Positions 40,496 to 50,149 of a stretch of 64,000 bases of DNA are shown here, in pieces. The stretch covers positions 1,054,001 through 1,118,000 of the forward strand of contig NZ_JACIEF010000002.1 of NCBI RefSeq assembly GCF_014196715.1, written 5' to 3'. The notes beneath the pieces were generated by a model, which worked only from the letters and a program-made list of their open reading frames with translations, ran no database searches and was not told where the DNA came from. This DNA is from Pedobacter zeae. GTDB taxonomy: Bacteria > Bacteroidota > Bacteroidia > Sphingobacteriales > Sphingobacteriaceae. A program made the position numbers and the translations under genes. The stretch's first letter is position 1, and each line of letters starts with the position of its first letter.

Positions 40496-42352
40496 ATGAA
40501 AATAGATATACAAAGAAGACAGATTGGTTTAAATTTTAAAGATGGTAATGCCGAACTCAGGATATGGGCACCTTTGGCCTGGCAGGTTTTGGTACTTAGT
40601 GGTGGAACATCACTTCATCTGGAAAAGGAAGACCGCGGGTACTGGTTTTTACAAACCAACAAAATACAGCCCGGAGATCAATATCAGCTGAAAATCGTAA
40701 CACAGGAGTCGGGTATCGAACCGGTATTAAGGCCCGACCCTGCGACTTTAAACCAACCTGCCGGACTTACAGGGCCATCAAAGGCTTTAGATCTGGCCTA
40801 TGCGTGGACGGATGCTGCCTGGCAGTGCCCTGACCCCGAAAAATTCATCATTTACGAGTTGCATACCGGTACATTTAGCCACAAAGGCGATTTTAAGGGA
40901 ATTGCAGAGAAGCTCGACCATATGCTTGCATTGGGAATTACCGCTATTGAGCTGATGCCTGTAGCACAGTTTCCAGGCGGGCGGAACTGGGGTTATGATG
41001 GGGTGTTTCCATTTGCTGTACAGGAAAGTTATGGCGGAGCTAAAGGATTGCAGGAGCTGGTAGATAGCTGCCACAGCAAGGGCATTGCGGTGATACTCGA
41101 TGTGGTTTATAACCACTTTGGCCCCGAAGGAAACCATTTTGCCGATTTTGGTCCCTATTTTACAGATAAGTACCACACGCCATGGGGCCAGGCGATTAAT
41201 TTTGATGATGCGCAAAGCGATGGGGTCAGATCGTTTTTCATCGAAAACTGCCTGATGTGGTTCCGGGATTTTCATATTGACGCCTTGCGACTCGATGCTG
41301 TACATGCCATTCGCGATTTCAGCGCCGTTCACTTTCTGGAGGAGCTACGGCAATATACCGATCAGCTTTCTGCCAGTACCAATAAAACCTTCTACCTCAT
41401 TGCTGAAGTTGATTTGAATAACAACCGCTATATCAATCCTTTTGAAACCGGTGGTTATGGCATGCATGCCCAATGGATGGATGAATTTCATCATACACTG
41501 CGTGTGGCAGCGGGCGGCGAGCGAATCGGGTATTACAGCGATTTCAATGGTGTGGATCATCTGGCCAAATCTTATCGCGATGCCTATGTATATGATGGCT
41601 GGTACTCGCCACACCGCGAAAAGACCTTCGGACGCCCGGCTTTAAACAACCCGGGCAAGCAGTTTGTGGTTTTTTCGCAGAACCACGATCAGGTGGGAAA
41701 CCGCATGCTGGGAGAACGCAGCAGCAGTCTTTATCGTTTTGAACTACTCAAAGTAATGGCCGGCGCAGTATTTTGCAGTCCATACCTACCACTGATTTTT
41801 ATGGGCGAGGAGTGGGCAGAAACAAGGCCCTTTCAGTTTTTTACCAGTCATACCGATCCGGGCTTAATTGAAGCGGTTAGGGAAGGAAGAAAAGCAGAGT
41901 TTTCTGCCTTTCAGGGTGAACAGGAACCGACAGATCCCCAGTCCCTTGCTACTTTTGAAGCCTCCAAACTGGATTGGAACAAAGTTGGAACAGGTAAGCA
42001 CCAGCTGATGCTTCAATATTACCGCCAGCTGATCAGTCTCCGCAAAAACAGCCCGGTACTTTCCAAATTAGATCGCAGCGGACTGAAGGCTATTGCTCTT
42101 GCCGATCAAAATTGTTTGATATTGGAGCGAAGCAATTCTATTGAAAAGGTGGTTTGCCTGATGAATTTTTCGCCCAAGGCGCAATTGCTAAAGCTGCCGG
42201 AGGGAGCAGCTCCCTATATTTTGCTGCTCGATTCTTCCAGTGCCCGGTGGGGCGGACCCGGGCAGGGCGTAAAGGCTGTTTTAGCAGATAACCAGGTGAC
42301 GATATTTCCAGAATCCATTTTAATTTTTTCAGCTCAGCATGTATCTTCCTAA
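40496..42352 (+). CDS. treZ: Malto-oligosyltrehalose trehalohydrolase
   Basis: 618 residues, GH13 family. An N-terminal carbohydrate-binding-like domain (about 10-100, AELRIWAPLAWQVLVLSG) precedes the barrel, with region I DVVYNHFGPEGNHF, region II HIDALRLDAVHAI (nucleophile Asp), region III YLIAEVDLNN (acid/base Glu) and region IV FSQNHDQVGN. It releases trehalose from maltooligosyltrehalose made by TreY. Its stop overlaps the treY-malQ start by 14 bases, so the two are translated together. Together they make trehalose from alpha-glucans, a stress protectant. No treX/glgX is in the window. Confidence 0.95.
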   Translation: MKIDIQRRQIGLNFKDGNAELRIWAPLAWQVLVLSGGTSLHLEKEDRGYWFLQTNKIQPGDQYQLKIVTQESGIEPVLRPDPATLNQPAGLTGPSKALDLAYAWTDAAWQCPDPEKFIIYELHTGTFSHKGDFKGIAEKLDHMLALGITAIELMPVAQFPGGRNWGYDGVFPFAVQESYGGAKGLQELVDSCHSKGIAVILDVVYNHFGPEGNHFADFGPYFTDKYHTPWGQAINFDDAQSDGVRSFFIENCLMWFRDFHIDALRLDAVHAIRDFSAVHFLEELRQYTDQLSASTNKTFYLIAEVDLNNNRYINPFETGGYGMHAQWMDEFHHTLRVAAGGERIGYYSDFNGVDHLAKSYRDAYVYDGWYSPHREKTFGRPALNNPGKQFVVFSQNHDQVGNRMLGERSSSLYRFELLKVMAGAVFCSPYLPLIFMGEEWAETRPFQFFTSHTDPGLIEAVREGRKAEFSAFQGEQEPTDPQSLATFEASKLDWNKVGTGKHQLMLQYYRQLISLRKNSPVLSKLDRSGLKAIALADQNCLILERSNSIEKVVCLMNFSPKAQLLKLPEGAAPYILLLDSSSARWGGPGQGVKAVLADNQVTIFPESILIFSAQHVSS

Positions 42353-45300
42353 ATCAACTTACCGTATACAATTTCATAAAGATTTCAATTTTGCAGACCT
42401 TGACCGGGCCATTCCGTATTTGATCGAACTGGGCATTGATACACTGTATGCTTCGCCAATTTTTCAGGCCATGCCTTCTAGTACCCACGGTTACGATATT
42501 GTTAACCCTTTAAGGATCAATCCAGAGATAGGCACAGAGGAAGAACTATTTGCGGTGTCAAAAAAGTTAAAGCAGGCCGGAATAGGCTGGCTCCAGGATA
42601 TTGTACCGAATCACATGGCTTTTCATCCGGATAATACCTGGCTGATGGATGTGCTCGAAAAAGGCAGGGAGTCGGCATTTGCTGATTACTTTGATATCGA
42701 TTGGGCGCAAGGGGATGGAAGGCTTATGGTGCCGTTTCTGGGCAATAACATCAACCAGGCTGTAGAAGAAGGCTCACTTAGCCTGCAAAAACAAAACGGG
42801 AAATACTTTCTCCATACGGGCAGCGGAAACTGGCCCCTGAACAGCAAGAGTTCGGGCAGGCTTTCCGAGATCAAAAATGGCGGCAAATTAAAGGATAAAG
42901 CGTTGATTTTAGCACTTGCAAATGAACAGTTTTACCGTCTTTGCCACTGGCAGGAGACTTCTGCCAACAGCAATTACCGCCGTTTTTTTACCGTTAACAG
43001 CCTTATTTGTTTAAATATCCAGCACACAAAGGTATTTGACCATTACCACAGCTATATTTTCAGGCTGATTAAAGAAGGTGTATTTCAGGGACTAAGGATC
43101 GACCATGTGGATGGACTTTATGATCCGGAGCAATACCTGAGCCGGTTGCGCCGGGCAGTTGGGCAAAAAGTTTATATCGTCGTCGAAAAAATACTCGAAA
43201 AGGGGGAGCATTTACCCGAAAGCTGGGCCATACAAGGCAATAGCGGTTACGATTTTCTATCCGTGGTCAATAACCTGTTTACCGACCGCTCCTCTCAAAA
43301 GAAAATGGACAGCCTATACTTTAAGGTAACGGGTAAGAAACAAGATCCCGCGCGGCTTAGCTACGAAAAGAAAAGTTATATCTTACACGAGCACATGGCG
43401 GGCGAGCTCAATAACCTTTGCGCCTTGTTTCATGAACTTAAACTTGTTCCCGAAACGGTTTCAGATGGTGCTGAAATTAAGCGTGCTATTGCCCAGTTAC
43501 TTATCCGCATGCCCGTGTACAGGTTTTACACGTATGGCTTTCCACCCAACCCTGACCTTTACCGGGAGATTGAGACAATTACAGGCCCAATGTTAAATGA
43601 ACCTCAATTCCGGCAGGAGGGCTTACTGCTCCGTAAAATCCTGCTGGATAAACCCGCGGAAGGTAACCAGCCTTATAACCGAAGGGTTGCTAAGTTCTTT
43701 CAACGGTGTATGCAGTTTACGGGGCCGCTAATGGCAAAAGGTGTAGAAGATACGCTGATGTTTACCTTTAACCGGTTCATTGCCCATAATGAAGTGGGCG
43801 ATTCTGCCGATGCTTTTGGTATTGGCATAGATGCATTTCATGATGATATGGTCAGGCGGCAGTTACAGTGGCCATTTAGCATGAACGCCACCACTACCCA
43901 CGATACCAAAAGAGGGGAAGATGTAAGGGCAAGGTTAAATGTGCTCAGTGATATGCCTGATGAATGGGCGGCGTTTGTATGGGGCATGCAGCAGTTAATG
44001 GCTCAGCATCGGGAATTTGAGGGCTTGCATAAAAATGATGTCTACCTCCTGATGCAGACTTTAACAGGTGCGCTTCCATTTCCCGGAGAAGATGGCGATG
44101 AGATCGGCAGCCGGATGAAAGAATTCGTTCCCAAAGCCCTCAGGGAGGCTAAAAAGCGCTCAGACTGGGCCGCTCCAAACCAGGATTACGAAACCCGCCT
44201 GGCTGGGTTATCTGATTTGTTGCATGATCCGCACAGCGACTGTGGCAAGCTTTTACAAGGGTTTTTAAGGCAAATTGCAGATTTTGCAGTGATGAATAGC
44301 CTTGCACAGTTGATTTTAAAGTTTACCTGTCCGGGAGTACCTGATTGCTATCAGGGCAGCGAGCTTTGGGAGCTCAGCCTGGTCGATCCGGATAACCGCA
44401 GGCCCGTAGATTATAAAAAAAGACTGAAAATACTGAAAGAAGCAGATACACGTACATTTTCCGAACTTTGGCAGGAGCGCTTTTCAGGCGGGATAAAACT
44501 CAGGTTGGTGCGCGCGCTCATGGAACTCCGGAAAACGCATGCACAGCTTTTTAGCCAAGGAGAATACATTCCGATAAGCGTAAAGGGAGTTTACGCCGCA
44601 CACATTTGCGCATTTGCCCAGAGATTTAACAATCAATGGATCCTGGTTGCAATACCCCTGGGTTTGGCAAAGCTAAGCAAAAAGCAAGGTTGCGGAGTAT
44701 TGGATTTAGATTGGAAAGATACCAGACTGATATTACCCCCAGGTGCACCTTTAAGCTGGAAAGATTTATTGAACGGGCAAAGCGGTCACCAGGATATCCT
44801 GAGCGATGGATTAGGTATTTCCGAACTCTTTGCCCAGCATCCCTTTGCGCTGATTAGCCTGCAAGCCTCTTTGCCAAAACGGAACGCAGGCATATTGATG
44901 CACATCAGTTGTCTTCCGGGCGATTTCGGAATAGGGGATTTGGGACCGGCTGCTTTTGGTTTTGTTGATTTTTTACATCAGGCCCGTCAGCGGTACTGGC
45001 AAATTTTACCACTCAATCCTGTCAGCGCTGAAAACGGTTTTTCGCCCTATGCCAGTCATTCTTCTTCGGCAGGGAATATTCTGCTCATCAGCCCCGAAGT
45101 ATTGCTAAAGGATGGGCTGCTTAAACCATCCGATTTGGAGGCATGCCGATTTAAGGCCGGTTCTGTGGTTGATTTCGAACAGGTTTTAAACCAGAAAAAC
45201 GCTATACTTGAAAAAGCTTACCGGTATTTTTTAGATGGGGATTTTAAGCCGTTGAAGCAGCAGTTTACAGCGTTTTGCAGCGCGGAGGAAGATTGGCTCC

Positions 45301-46388
45301 ATACCTTTGCGCTCCACCAGGTGCTTTCGCGGCAGCTCAACTGCAAAGCGTGGTACCGCTGGCCAGATCCTTACAAATACCGTAAAGCCCGGGCAATTGC
45401 AGATTTTAGCAAAAAGCACGAAAGCGAAATCGAGGAGATAAAGTGGCAGCAGTTTATTTTTTTTAAACAGTGGGAAGATTTAAGGCAATATGCAAAACAT
45501 AAGGGGGTTGCATTTATTGGCGATCTACCGTTCTATCCCGATTATGCTGCGCATGAGTTGTGGGAGGAGCCATTGCTCTTTAAACTCGGTAAAGACCTGG
45601 AACCACTTGCGGTGGCCGGGGTACCACCTGATTATTTTAATGCCCAGGGCCAATTATGGGGCATGCCGGTATTTGATTGGGAAAAGATGAAGCAGGAAAA
45701 ATATGGCTGGTGGATCGGGCGGATCAGCAAAAGCCTTAAGCGCTTTGATCTGTTGCGTTTAGATCATTTCCGTGCATTTTCTGAATATTGGTCGGTACCT
45801 GCAGGCCAAACCAGTGCAGTAAAGGGAAAATGGTTAAATGGCCCCGGAGAAGATTTTTTTAAGCAACTGCGCCAGGAGCTGGGTGAGCTGCCACTTATTG
45901 CCGAAGACCTGGGAGAAGAAAGTGCGGGTGTGAATGCCTTACTTAATCAGTTTAAGCTTCCGGGGATGAAGGTATTGCAGTTCGTCTTCAACAGTACATT
46001 GCCCTCCTCTCCGCATGCGCCACATAATTTTGAAAATTCGGCCTGTATTGCTTATTCCGGTACACATGATAATAATACGGCAAAAGGTTGGTTCAATCAG
46101 CAGGCAAGCCCTGAAGAGATTGAACGCCTCAGTTTATATGCAGGTGAGCGCATCACCCTTAAAAATGTCCATCAGGCCATGGCCAAGCTCACTTATGCAT
46201 CGGTAGCCCAAACGGCAATATTACCCATTCAGGATATTTTAGGCCTGGATGAACGCGCACGCATGAATATTCCCGGGGAGGCTAAGGGCAATTGGGCATG
46301 GAAACTGCAAACAAAGGTTAGTGGCAGCCTGGCAGAGCAATTGAAAAAATTAACAGAATTATTTGGGCGGGTTGACCCGGCCGATTAA
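42339..46388 (+). CDS. treY-malQ: Fusion of malto-oligosyltrehalose synthase and 4-alpha-glucanotransferase
   Basis: 1349 residues. Residues 1-840 are TreY (GH13): MYLPKSTYRIQFHKDFNFAD, LQDIVPNHMAF, GLRIDHVDGLYDP with the nucleophile Asp, VVEKILEKGEHLP with the acid/base Glu, and TTHDTKRGEDVRARL. Residues from about 845 are a complete GH77 amylomaltase: GILMHISCLPGDFGIGDLGP, NPVSAENGFSPYAS, RLDHFRAFSEYW, LIAEDLGEES and YSGTHDNNTAKGW. TreY isomerises the reducing end of maltooligosaccharides to a trehalose bond; MalQ could rebuild longer maltooligosaccharides from the short leftovers. Both halves look active. The reading frame is continuous, with no sign of frameshift. Confidence 0.93.
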   Translation: MYLPKSTYRIQFHKDFNFADLDRAIPYLIELGIDTLYASPIFQAMPSSTHGYDIVNPLRINPEIGTEEELFAVSKKLKQAGIGWLQDIVPNHMAFHPDNTWLMDVLEKGRESAFADYFDIDWAQGDGRLMVPFLGNNINQAVEEGSLSLQKQNGKYFLHTGSGNWPLNSKSSGRLSEIKNGGKLKDKALILALANEQFYRLCHWQETSANSNYRRFFTVNSLICLNIQHTKVFDHYHSYIFRLIKEGVFQGLRIDHVDGLYDPEQYLSRLRRAVGQKVYIVVEKILEKGEHLPESWAIQGNSGYDFLSVVNNLFTDRSSQKKMDSLYFKVTGKKQDPARLSYEKKSYILHEHMAGELNNLCALFHELKLVPETVSDGAEIKRAIAQLLIRMPVYRFYTYGFPPNPDLYREIETITGPMLNEPQFRQEGLLLRKILLDKPAEGNQPYNRRVAKFFQRCMQFTGPLMAKGVEDTLMFTFNRFIAHNEVGDSADAFGIGIDAFHDDMVRRQLQWPFSMNATTTHDTKRGEDVRARLNVLSDMPDEWAAFVWGMQQLMAQHREFEGLHKNDVYLLMQTLTGALPFPGEDGDEIGSRMKEFVPKALREAKKRSDWAAPNQDYETRLAGLSDLLHDPHSDCGKLLQGFLRQIADFAVMNSLAQLILKFTCPGVPDCYQGSELWELSLVDPDNRRPVDYKKRLKILKEADTRTFSELWQERFSGGIKLRLVRALMELRKTHAQLFSQGEYIPISVKGVYAAHICAFAQRFNNQWILVAIPLGLAKLSKKQGCGVLDLDWKDTRLILPPGAPLSWKDLLNGQSGHQDILSDGLGISELFAQHPFALISLQASLPKRNAGILMHISCLPGDFGIGDLGPAAFGFVDFLHQARQRYWQILPLNPVSAENGFSPYASHSSSAGNILLISPEVLLKDGLLKPSDLEACRFKAGSVVDFEQVLNQKNAILEKAYRYFLDGDFKPLKQQFTAFCSAEEDWLHTFALHQVLSRQLNCKAWYRWPDPYKYRKARAIADFSKKHESEIEEIKWQQFIFFKQWEDLRQYAKHKGVAFIGDLPFYPDYAAHELWEEPLLFKLGKDLEPLAVAGVPPDYFNAQGQLWGMPVFDWEKMKQEKYGWWIGRISKSLKRFDLLRLDHFRAFSEYWSVPAGQTSAVKGKWLNGPGEDFFKQLRQELGELPLIAEDLGEESAGVNALLNQFKLPGMKVLQFVFNSTLPSSPHAPHNFENSACIAYSGTHDNNTAKGWFNQQASPEEIERLSLYAGERITLKNVHQAMAKLTYASVAQTAILPIQDILGLDERARMNIPGEAKGNWAWKLQTKVSGSLAEQLKKLTELFGRVDPAD

Positions 46389-46442
46389 CCAGTAACAGTT
46401 TTTTGGTTCCGGATAATTTTGTGATCAGGTTATTATACAACA

Positions 46443-46464
46443 AAGGCCTGGTTTCCCAGGCCTT
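46443..46464. terminator. Hairpin after the trehalose operon
   Basis: AAGGCCTGG (46443-46451) and CCAGGCCTT (46456-46464), perfect 9 bp, loop TTTC. Between convergent genes; no T-run on either side, so termination strength is uncertain. Confidence 0.5.
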
Positions 46465-46469
46465 ACCAG

Positions 46470-46661
46470 CTACCTTGGTGGCAGGTGTTTGATCGTGTCT
46501 CTCTTCAAGGTGTCCCGAGAGGTCGTATCCCGCTTTTTTTGGGGGATCTGCTTGGGCTTGCTTTTCTTTTCGGTTTTCTTCTTCGTGGTATCCTGGCGGG
46601 TTTGTGCAAAAGCGCCGAAACTGAATACCGATAACAGGATGAATACAATTAACTTTTTCAT
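46470..46661 (-). CDS. Small secreted basic protein
   Basis: 63 residues. A signal peptide (MKKLIVFILLSVFSFGAFAQ) is cleaved probably after AFA, leaving about 43 residues rich in Lys, Asp and Thr (RQDTTKKKTEKKSKPKQIPQ, KKRDTTSRDTLKRDTIKHLP). Exported to the periplasm; low complexity, no fold expected. Unknown function. Confidence 0.65.
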   Translation of the reverse strand: MKKLIVFILLSVFSFGAFAQTRQDTTKKKTEKKSKPKQIPQKKRDTTSRDTLKRDTIKHLPPR

Positions 46662-47070
46662 AACTATAGATTTTCTGATAGAACAGACTGAAAAAGTGTT
46701 ATGTTTTGTTTCAAAACCGGTTATGGAAAGCTGCTTCTTCCTGTTATAATATTGTAAGTATTTGTTTGTCAGTGTTTTATTTGTTGTTTGCTCTTGATTA
46801 CGCCTACTTTAAATCAAGTATATCTACCCGGTTTTCAGGTAGATCACGCATTGGTTGCAACTCAACCGGAGGTAGTATTTTGGGCCTGCCAGTCGGTTTT
46901 CCGCTCTCTTTCAGGTGAAATGGCCATTCATATGGCCTGATGTGCCTAACGCACTTTTAAATGAAGCTTACCTTAATTTTGCAGCTCACGAATAAAGCCA
47001 TCAGCTTGTTGCCAAGTGCCATCCCCTTAAAACTTATTTGAAAAAACAGGTGTTCATTTAAATAAAAAGC
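46662..47070. other. Non-coding region, about 410 bases
   Basis: No convincing gene. A plus-strand ORF at 46706-46918 has a composition unlike neighbouring proteins and no initiation signal. No repeat or RNA structure recognised. Confidence 0.3.
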
Positions 47071-47664
47071 ATGGAAAATATATTGATAAAAAAGACTGAC
47101 AATAAGTTGATCGGATTAATGGCCGTTGCTTTTGGTTTGGCCGGTATGTGGATCTACCTGCGCTTAAGAAAGCAAAAAGCCGCACAGCAGGCGTTTGATT
47201 TTGCGCCGTTTTCTAAAGAAAGATATGTGTTTAACTGGCATAAAGGCCGGCGGCCATACCAGGCTGTGGTTAAACATGAGGGCGATTGTTATGCTGTACA
47301 GATGAACGGGGCCTACGCCGGTGTGATGTGGAGAGGTGAGGGGAATAACAACTGGTATACACGCGATAAGGCATTAAAGCCCCATATTAACGAAATTTCT
47401 GAGCAGCTTGCCAATGTTTTTTCCCTGCAGGGATTCCCCGCTATTTTGCAGGGTAATTATCCTGAAATCGTAGCTGTTAACTGGAAAACGAGCGAAACGC
47501 TTGAACTCATCCTTCAAGCAGCAACCGATCTGGAAGTTTTTGCCGCCTTTCTGGAAGACGAAGTGCCTAACCTAGTCAGCTTTCCGGAATACCTGGATTT
47601 GATCGTTAAAAAAGAAAACGAATCTTATTTTAAAATTATCAGTGTAAATGTACGCCTGGGTTAA
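47071..47664 (+). CDS. Hypothetical membrane-anchored protein
   Basis: 197 residues. One N-terminal transmembrane segment (KLIGLMAVAFGLAGMWIYLR) and a basic stop-transfer RLRKQK, then a soluble domain with aromatic beta-strands (ERYVFNWHKGRRPYQAVVKH, NGAYAGVMWRG) and helices. Probably inner-membrane anchored; which side is not clear. Family not recognised. Confidence 0.65.
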   Translation: MENILIKKTDNKLIGLMAVAFGLAGMWIYLRLRKQKAAQQAFDFAPFSKERYVFNWHKGRRPYQAVVKHEGDCYAVQMNGAYAGVMWRGEGNNNWYTRDKALKPHINEISEQLANVFSLQGFPAILQGNYPEIVAVNWKTSETLELILQAATDLEVFAAFLEDEVPNLVSFPEYLDLIVKKENESYFKIISVNVRLG

Positions 47665-47956
47665 CGTTTGTTGTCAGATATTTGATATCCTTTTTCCTGG
47701 CATCCTGTTGCTTATGATGGTCCGGTTTATATTTTGTGGATTCATCCAGACATTCCAGTAGATCGGGTTGCCACTGTTCTTCTTCTGTTGGCGCTTTATT
47801 TTCTTCAGGTAAAAATCAACCTGGGTTGACTAAAATCTGCACTCAGGTAGTTACACCTGAAAGACAGGGATACCAGACAGTTGTTCTCATCCGGCTTGTA
47901 TAATCAGGAGAAAAAGTATGGATGCCTGTGGTTTTAAAATTTAATCAGATTTCGTT

Positions 47957-48706
47957 ATGGAAGATTTCAATTCATACTTCAGAAGTGCTTTTTTAAATAA
48001 AAAAATTATCATCACGGGTGGTACCACAGGCATTGGCAGAGCGGCAGCCATTTTATTGAGCGCTCTGGGAAGCCGGTGCCTGATCTGCGGTAGGCACCAG
48101 CAGCAACTTGACGAGACTTTGAATGTTATTGATCCCGGTAGAAATGATACCTGTATGGGCCTTGTTGTTGATTTGGCATCAAAGGCTGGTATCAAAAAAC
48201 TTTTTGAAGTTGCCGATCAACAGTTGGGAGGTGTAGACATTTTGGTTAATAATGCCGCACTACCATTCGGAAGTGTGCTGGAAGGCGAATATGATGATTG
48301 GCAGTATGTTTTAAATACCAACCTGCTTTCCTATATCGCTTGCAGTAAAGAAGCTGTTTCCAGAATGGGGGAAGGTGGGCAGCTTATCCTGATGGGCTCC
48401 ATGAGTGCAGATGTAAGGGAGGCGGACAGTTCGCTCTATGTGGCTACCGAGGCAGCCATCCAGGGCTTTGCAACCGCATTGCGTAAAGAAGTTAACCCCA
48501 AGGGGCTGAAAGTTTCGTTAATTGAACCCGGGGCGGTTGATACAGACCTTCAGGAGGGGAGTTCGAAAGATAAGCTCGAACAAATCGAGCGGCAAGAGAT
48601 GCTGAAAGCAACAGACATCGCATGGGCAATAGCCTTCTGCATTGCACAACCGCCGCGATCTGATGTGGTTAACTTGCAAATCAGGCCGCACATGCAATTA
48701 ATTTAA
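47957..48706 (+). CDS. SDR-family oxidoreductase-like protein lacking catalytic lysine
   Basis: 249 residues, classical SDR size. Cofactor motif TGGTTGIG (residues 20-27), NNAA at 98-101 and catalytic serine S148 in LMGSMSADV are present. The YxxxK pair is Y161-V-A-T-E165: the lysine that lowers the tyrosine pKa and binds the nicotinamide ribose is glutamate (codon GAG; AAG would give Lys). The protein probably still binds NAD(P)(H), but catalysis by the usual mechanism is doubtful. The rest (IEPGAVDTDLQ) is intact. No linked pathway genes. Confidence 0.88.
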   Translation: MEDFNSYFRSAFLNKKIIITGGTTGIGRAAAILLSALGSRCLICGRHQQQLDETLNVIDPGRNDTCMGLVVDLASKAGIKKLFEVADQQLGGVDILVNNAALPFGSVLEGEYDDWQYVLNTNLLSYIACSKEAVSRMGEGGQLILMGSMSADVREADSSLYVATEAAIQGFATALRKEVNPKGLKVSLIEPGAVDTDLQEGSSKDKLEQIERQEMLKATDIAWAIAFCIAQPPRSDVVNLQIRPHMQLI

Positions 48707-48775
48707 GCTGCCTGGCAGAAAATGAAGCCGCTATCCATATTCCCGATGGAAAAATAAAACGAATGTGGATGACCG

Positions 48776-48970
48776 TCAGGGCCTGTTCTTTTGCCCTAAA
48801 GGAGGCAAAACCACGGCTTCATCTGCGTTGTCTGGGCTTAGCGGCGAACTTTTGTCGCTGGGTTCTGCCTTTTCATCGTAGGTATAACCAGAGCCACGTA
48901 AACGCGGTTTTTCTAAGCCGGCTGAAGTGTTGTTTGGCTTTTCTGCTGATATTTTGCTTTGCTTTTTCAT
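48776..48970 (-). CDS. Small hydrophilic hypothetical protein
   Basis: 64 residues, charged and Pro/Ser-rich (MKKQSKISAEKPNNTSAGLE, KPRLRGSGYTYDEKAEPSDK), with no hydrophobic core, so likely disordered. Composition is that of known small Bacteroidota proteins and better than the overlapping plus-strand ORF. Existence only moderately supported. Confidence 0.45.
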   Translation of the reverse strand: MKKQSKISAEKPNNTSAGLEKPRLRGSGYTYDEKAEPSDKSSPLSPDNADEAVVLPPLGQKNRP

Positions 48971-49236
48971 TTCAATATTTTTTTGATCATGTTTTTTTAC
49001 ATTGGTACATGCTATTTTTGGGGGCTATGCCTTTTGGAAAAAACGAAGCCCGTGACCAACAAACAGCTCATGACCACCGGAGAGATCAACCGGTATCTGG
49101 CCGCATATTGTAAGAAGACGGTTCAAGGGCACTGACCGGTAAACCTTTATTTAAAAAAATAGTGATCCCTGCACTTCAACACGCTTAAAGCCAAAGAAGT
49201 TTTGCTTAAATGCAGCTTGGTAACCGCAATTTAGTG

Positions 49237-49268
49237 TTTGGCTTCCGTTCAGGCTGACCATACATTTG
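49237..49268 (+). promoter_or_regulatory. Consensus promoter of the MgtC-like gene
   Basis: TTTG (49237-49240), 20-base spacer, TACATTTG (49261-49268): the complete Bacteroidota consensus. The start would be near 49275, leaving a leader of about 115 bases, and it excludes the upstream ATG at 49238 as translation start. Confidence 0.75.
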
Positions 49269-49387
49269 CGTTAATTTCAGAAACCTTTATCCTTTTTGGC
49301 CTGTTATTTTTACAAGAGCATATTTTTTTTGCTTTGAGATTAAAAAAAGACAGTTCAATCGGGCCAGGAATTAAACAACCTTATATA

Positions 49388-50023
49388 ATGGATTTTACAA
49401 TAGAATTTGAGCATATCATGGCCATGGCCATTTCGGTAATTTGTGGGGGATGTATTGGATTTGAACGGGAATACCGAAACAAATCTGCCGGTTTCAGAAC
49501 CATTATCCTGATCACCCTGGGATCAACAATTTTTACCATTGTTTCCTGGCACGGGGCTGGTACTGACGACCGCATTTCAGCCAATATTATTACCGGAATA
49601 GGGTTTATAGGTGCCGGTGTGATATTTAAAGACCGGATCTCCGTCCGGGGTTTAACCACTGCAGCCGTCATCTGGACAGCCGCTGCAATCGGGATGACTG
49701 CGGGTATTGGTTACCATGCGTTGGCGCTGGTGTTAACTTTAGTTACAATTATGATACTGCTTACGGTTAGTAAAGTAGAAAAGATGGTTTCGGGACTCCG
49801 GAACGAAAAGCTCATAACCATTACGTTTAGCGGCGCTGAAATGAAGGTGGTTGAACAACTCGAGGCAGATGTGCGGTTAACCGATGCAAAGATTGAGCGG
49901 ATGGACATGGCAAAAGAAAATGGACGGTTAACGGTAATTTATCTCATTACGGCCAGTAAAACAGCGATCGACCGGGTACAGGAAATGCTGGCCGTGCGCA
50001 GTGAGATAGCAGGCTATGCGTAA
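49388..50023 (+). CDS. MgtC/SapB family membrane protein
   Basis: 211 residues from MDFTIEFEHIMAMAISVICG. The MgtC/SapB membrane domain is clear: GGCIGFEREYRNKSAGFRT, then helices with ITGIGFIGAGVIF and VRGLTTAAVIWTAAAIGM, followed by a cytoplasmic ACT-like C-terminal domain (about 140-211). In Salmonella MgtC inhibits the F1Fo ATP synthase and helps growth at low Mg2+ and in macrophages; other family members have no assigned function. The in-frame start at 49238 lies inside the promoter. Membrane protein. Confidence 0.88.
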   Translation: MDFTIEFEHIMAMAISVICGGCIGFEREYRNKSAGFRTIILITLGSTIFTIVSWHGAGTDDRISANIITGIGFIGAGVIFKDRISVRGLTTAAVIWTAAAIGMTAGIGYHALALVLTLVTIMILLTVSKVEKMVSGLRNEKLITITFSGAEMKVVEQLEADVRLTDAKIERMDMAKENGRLTVIYLITASKTAIDRVQEMLAVRSEIAGYA

Positions 50024-50149
50024 AATGCAGCGGGCCTCAGTATGCTCCGTGCCTGATGCGCCAAAAGCCACATTTGGCCTTCCATTCAGCTCCTACGGCC
50101 TTTCTTAGCCGGCGTATAAATTCAGAACCTGGCCCGGTAATGGCTTGCT

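Noticed and set aside
40787..41332. 181-residue minus-strand ORF inside treZ
   Set aside because: Shadow of treZ; the plus-strand frame has all GH13 motifs.
46489..46918. Two plus-strand ORFs (46489-46749, 46706-46918)
   Set aside because: The first is antisense to a secreted-protein gene with a good signal peptide; the second has no family look and no initiation signal.
48763..49113. 116-residue plus-strand ORF
   Set aside because: Its composition is unusual, and it overlaps a more typical small minus-strand gene (48776-48970). No start signal.
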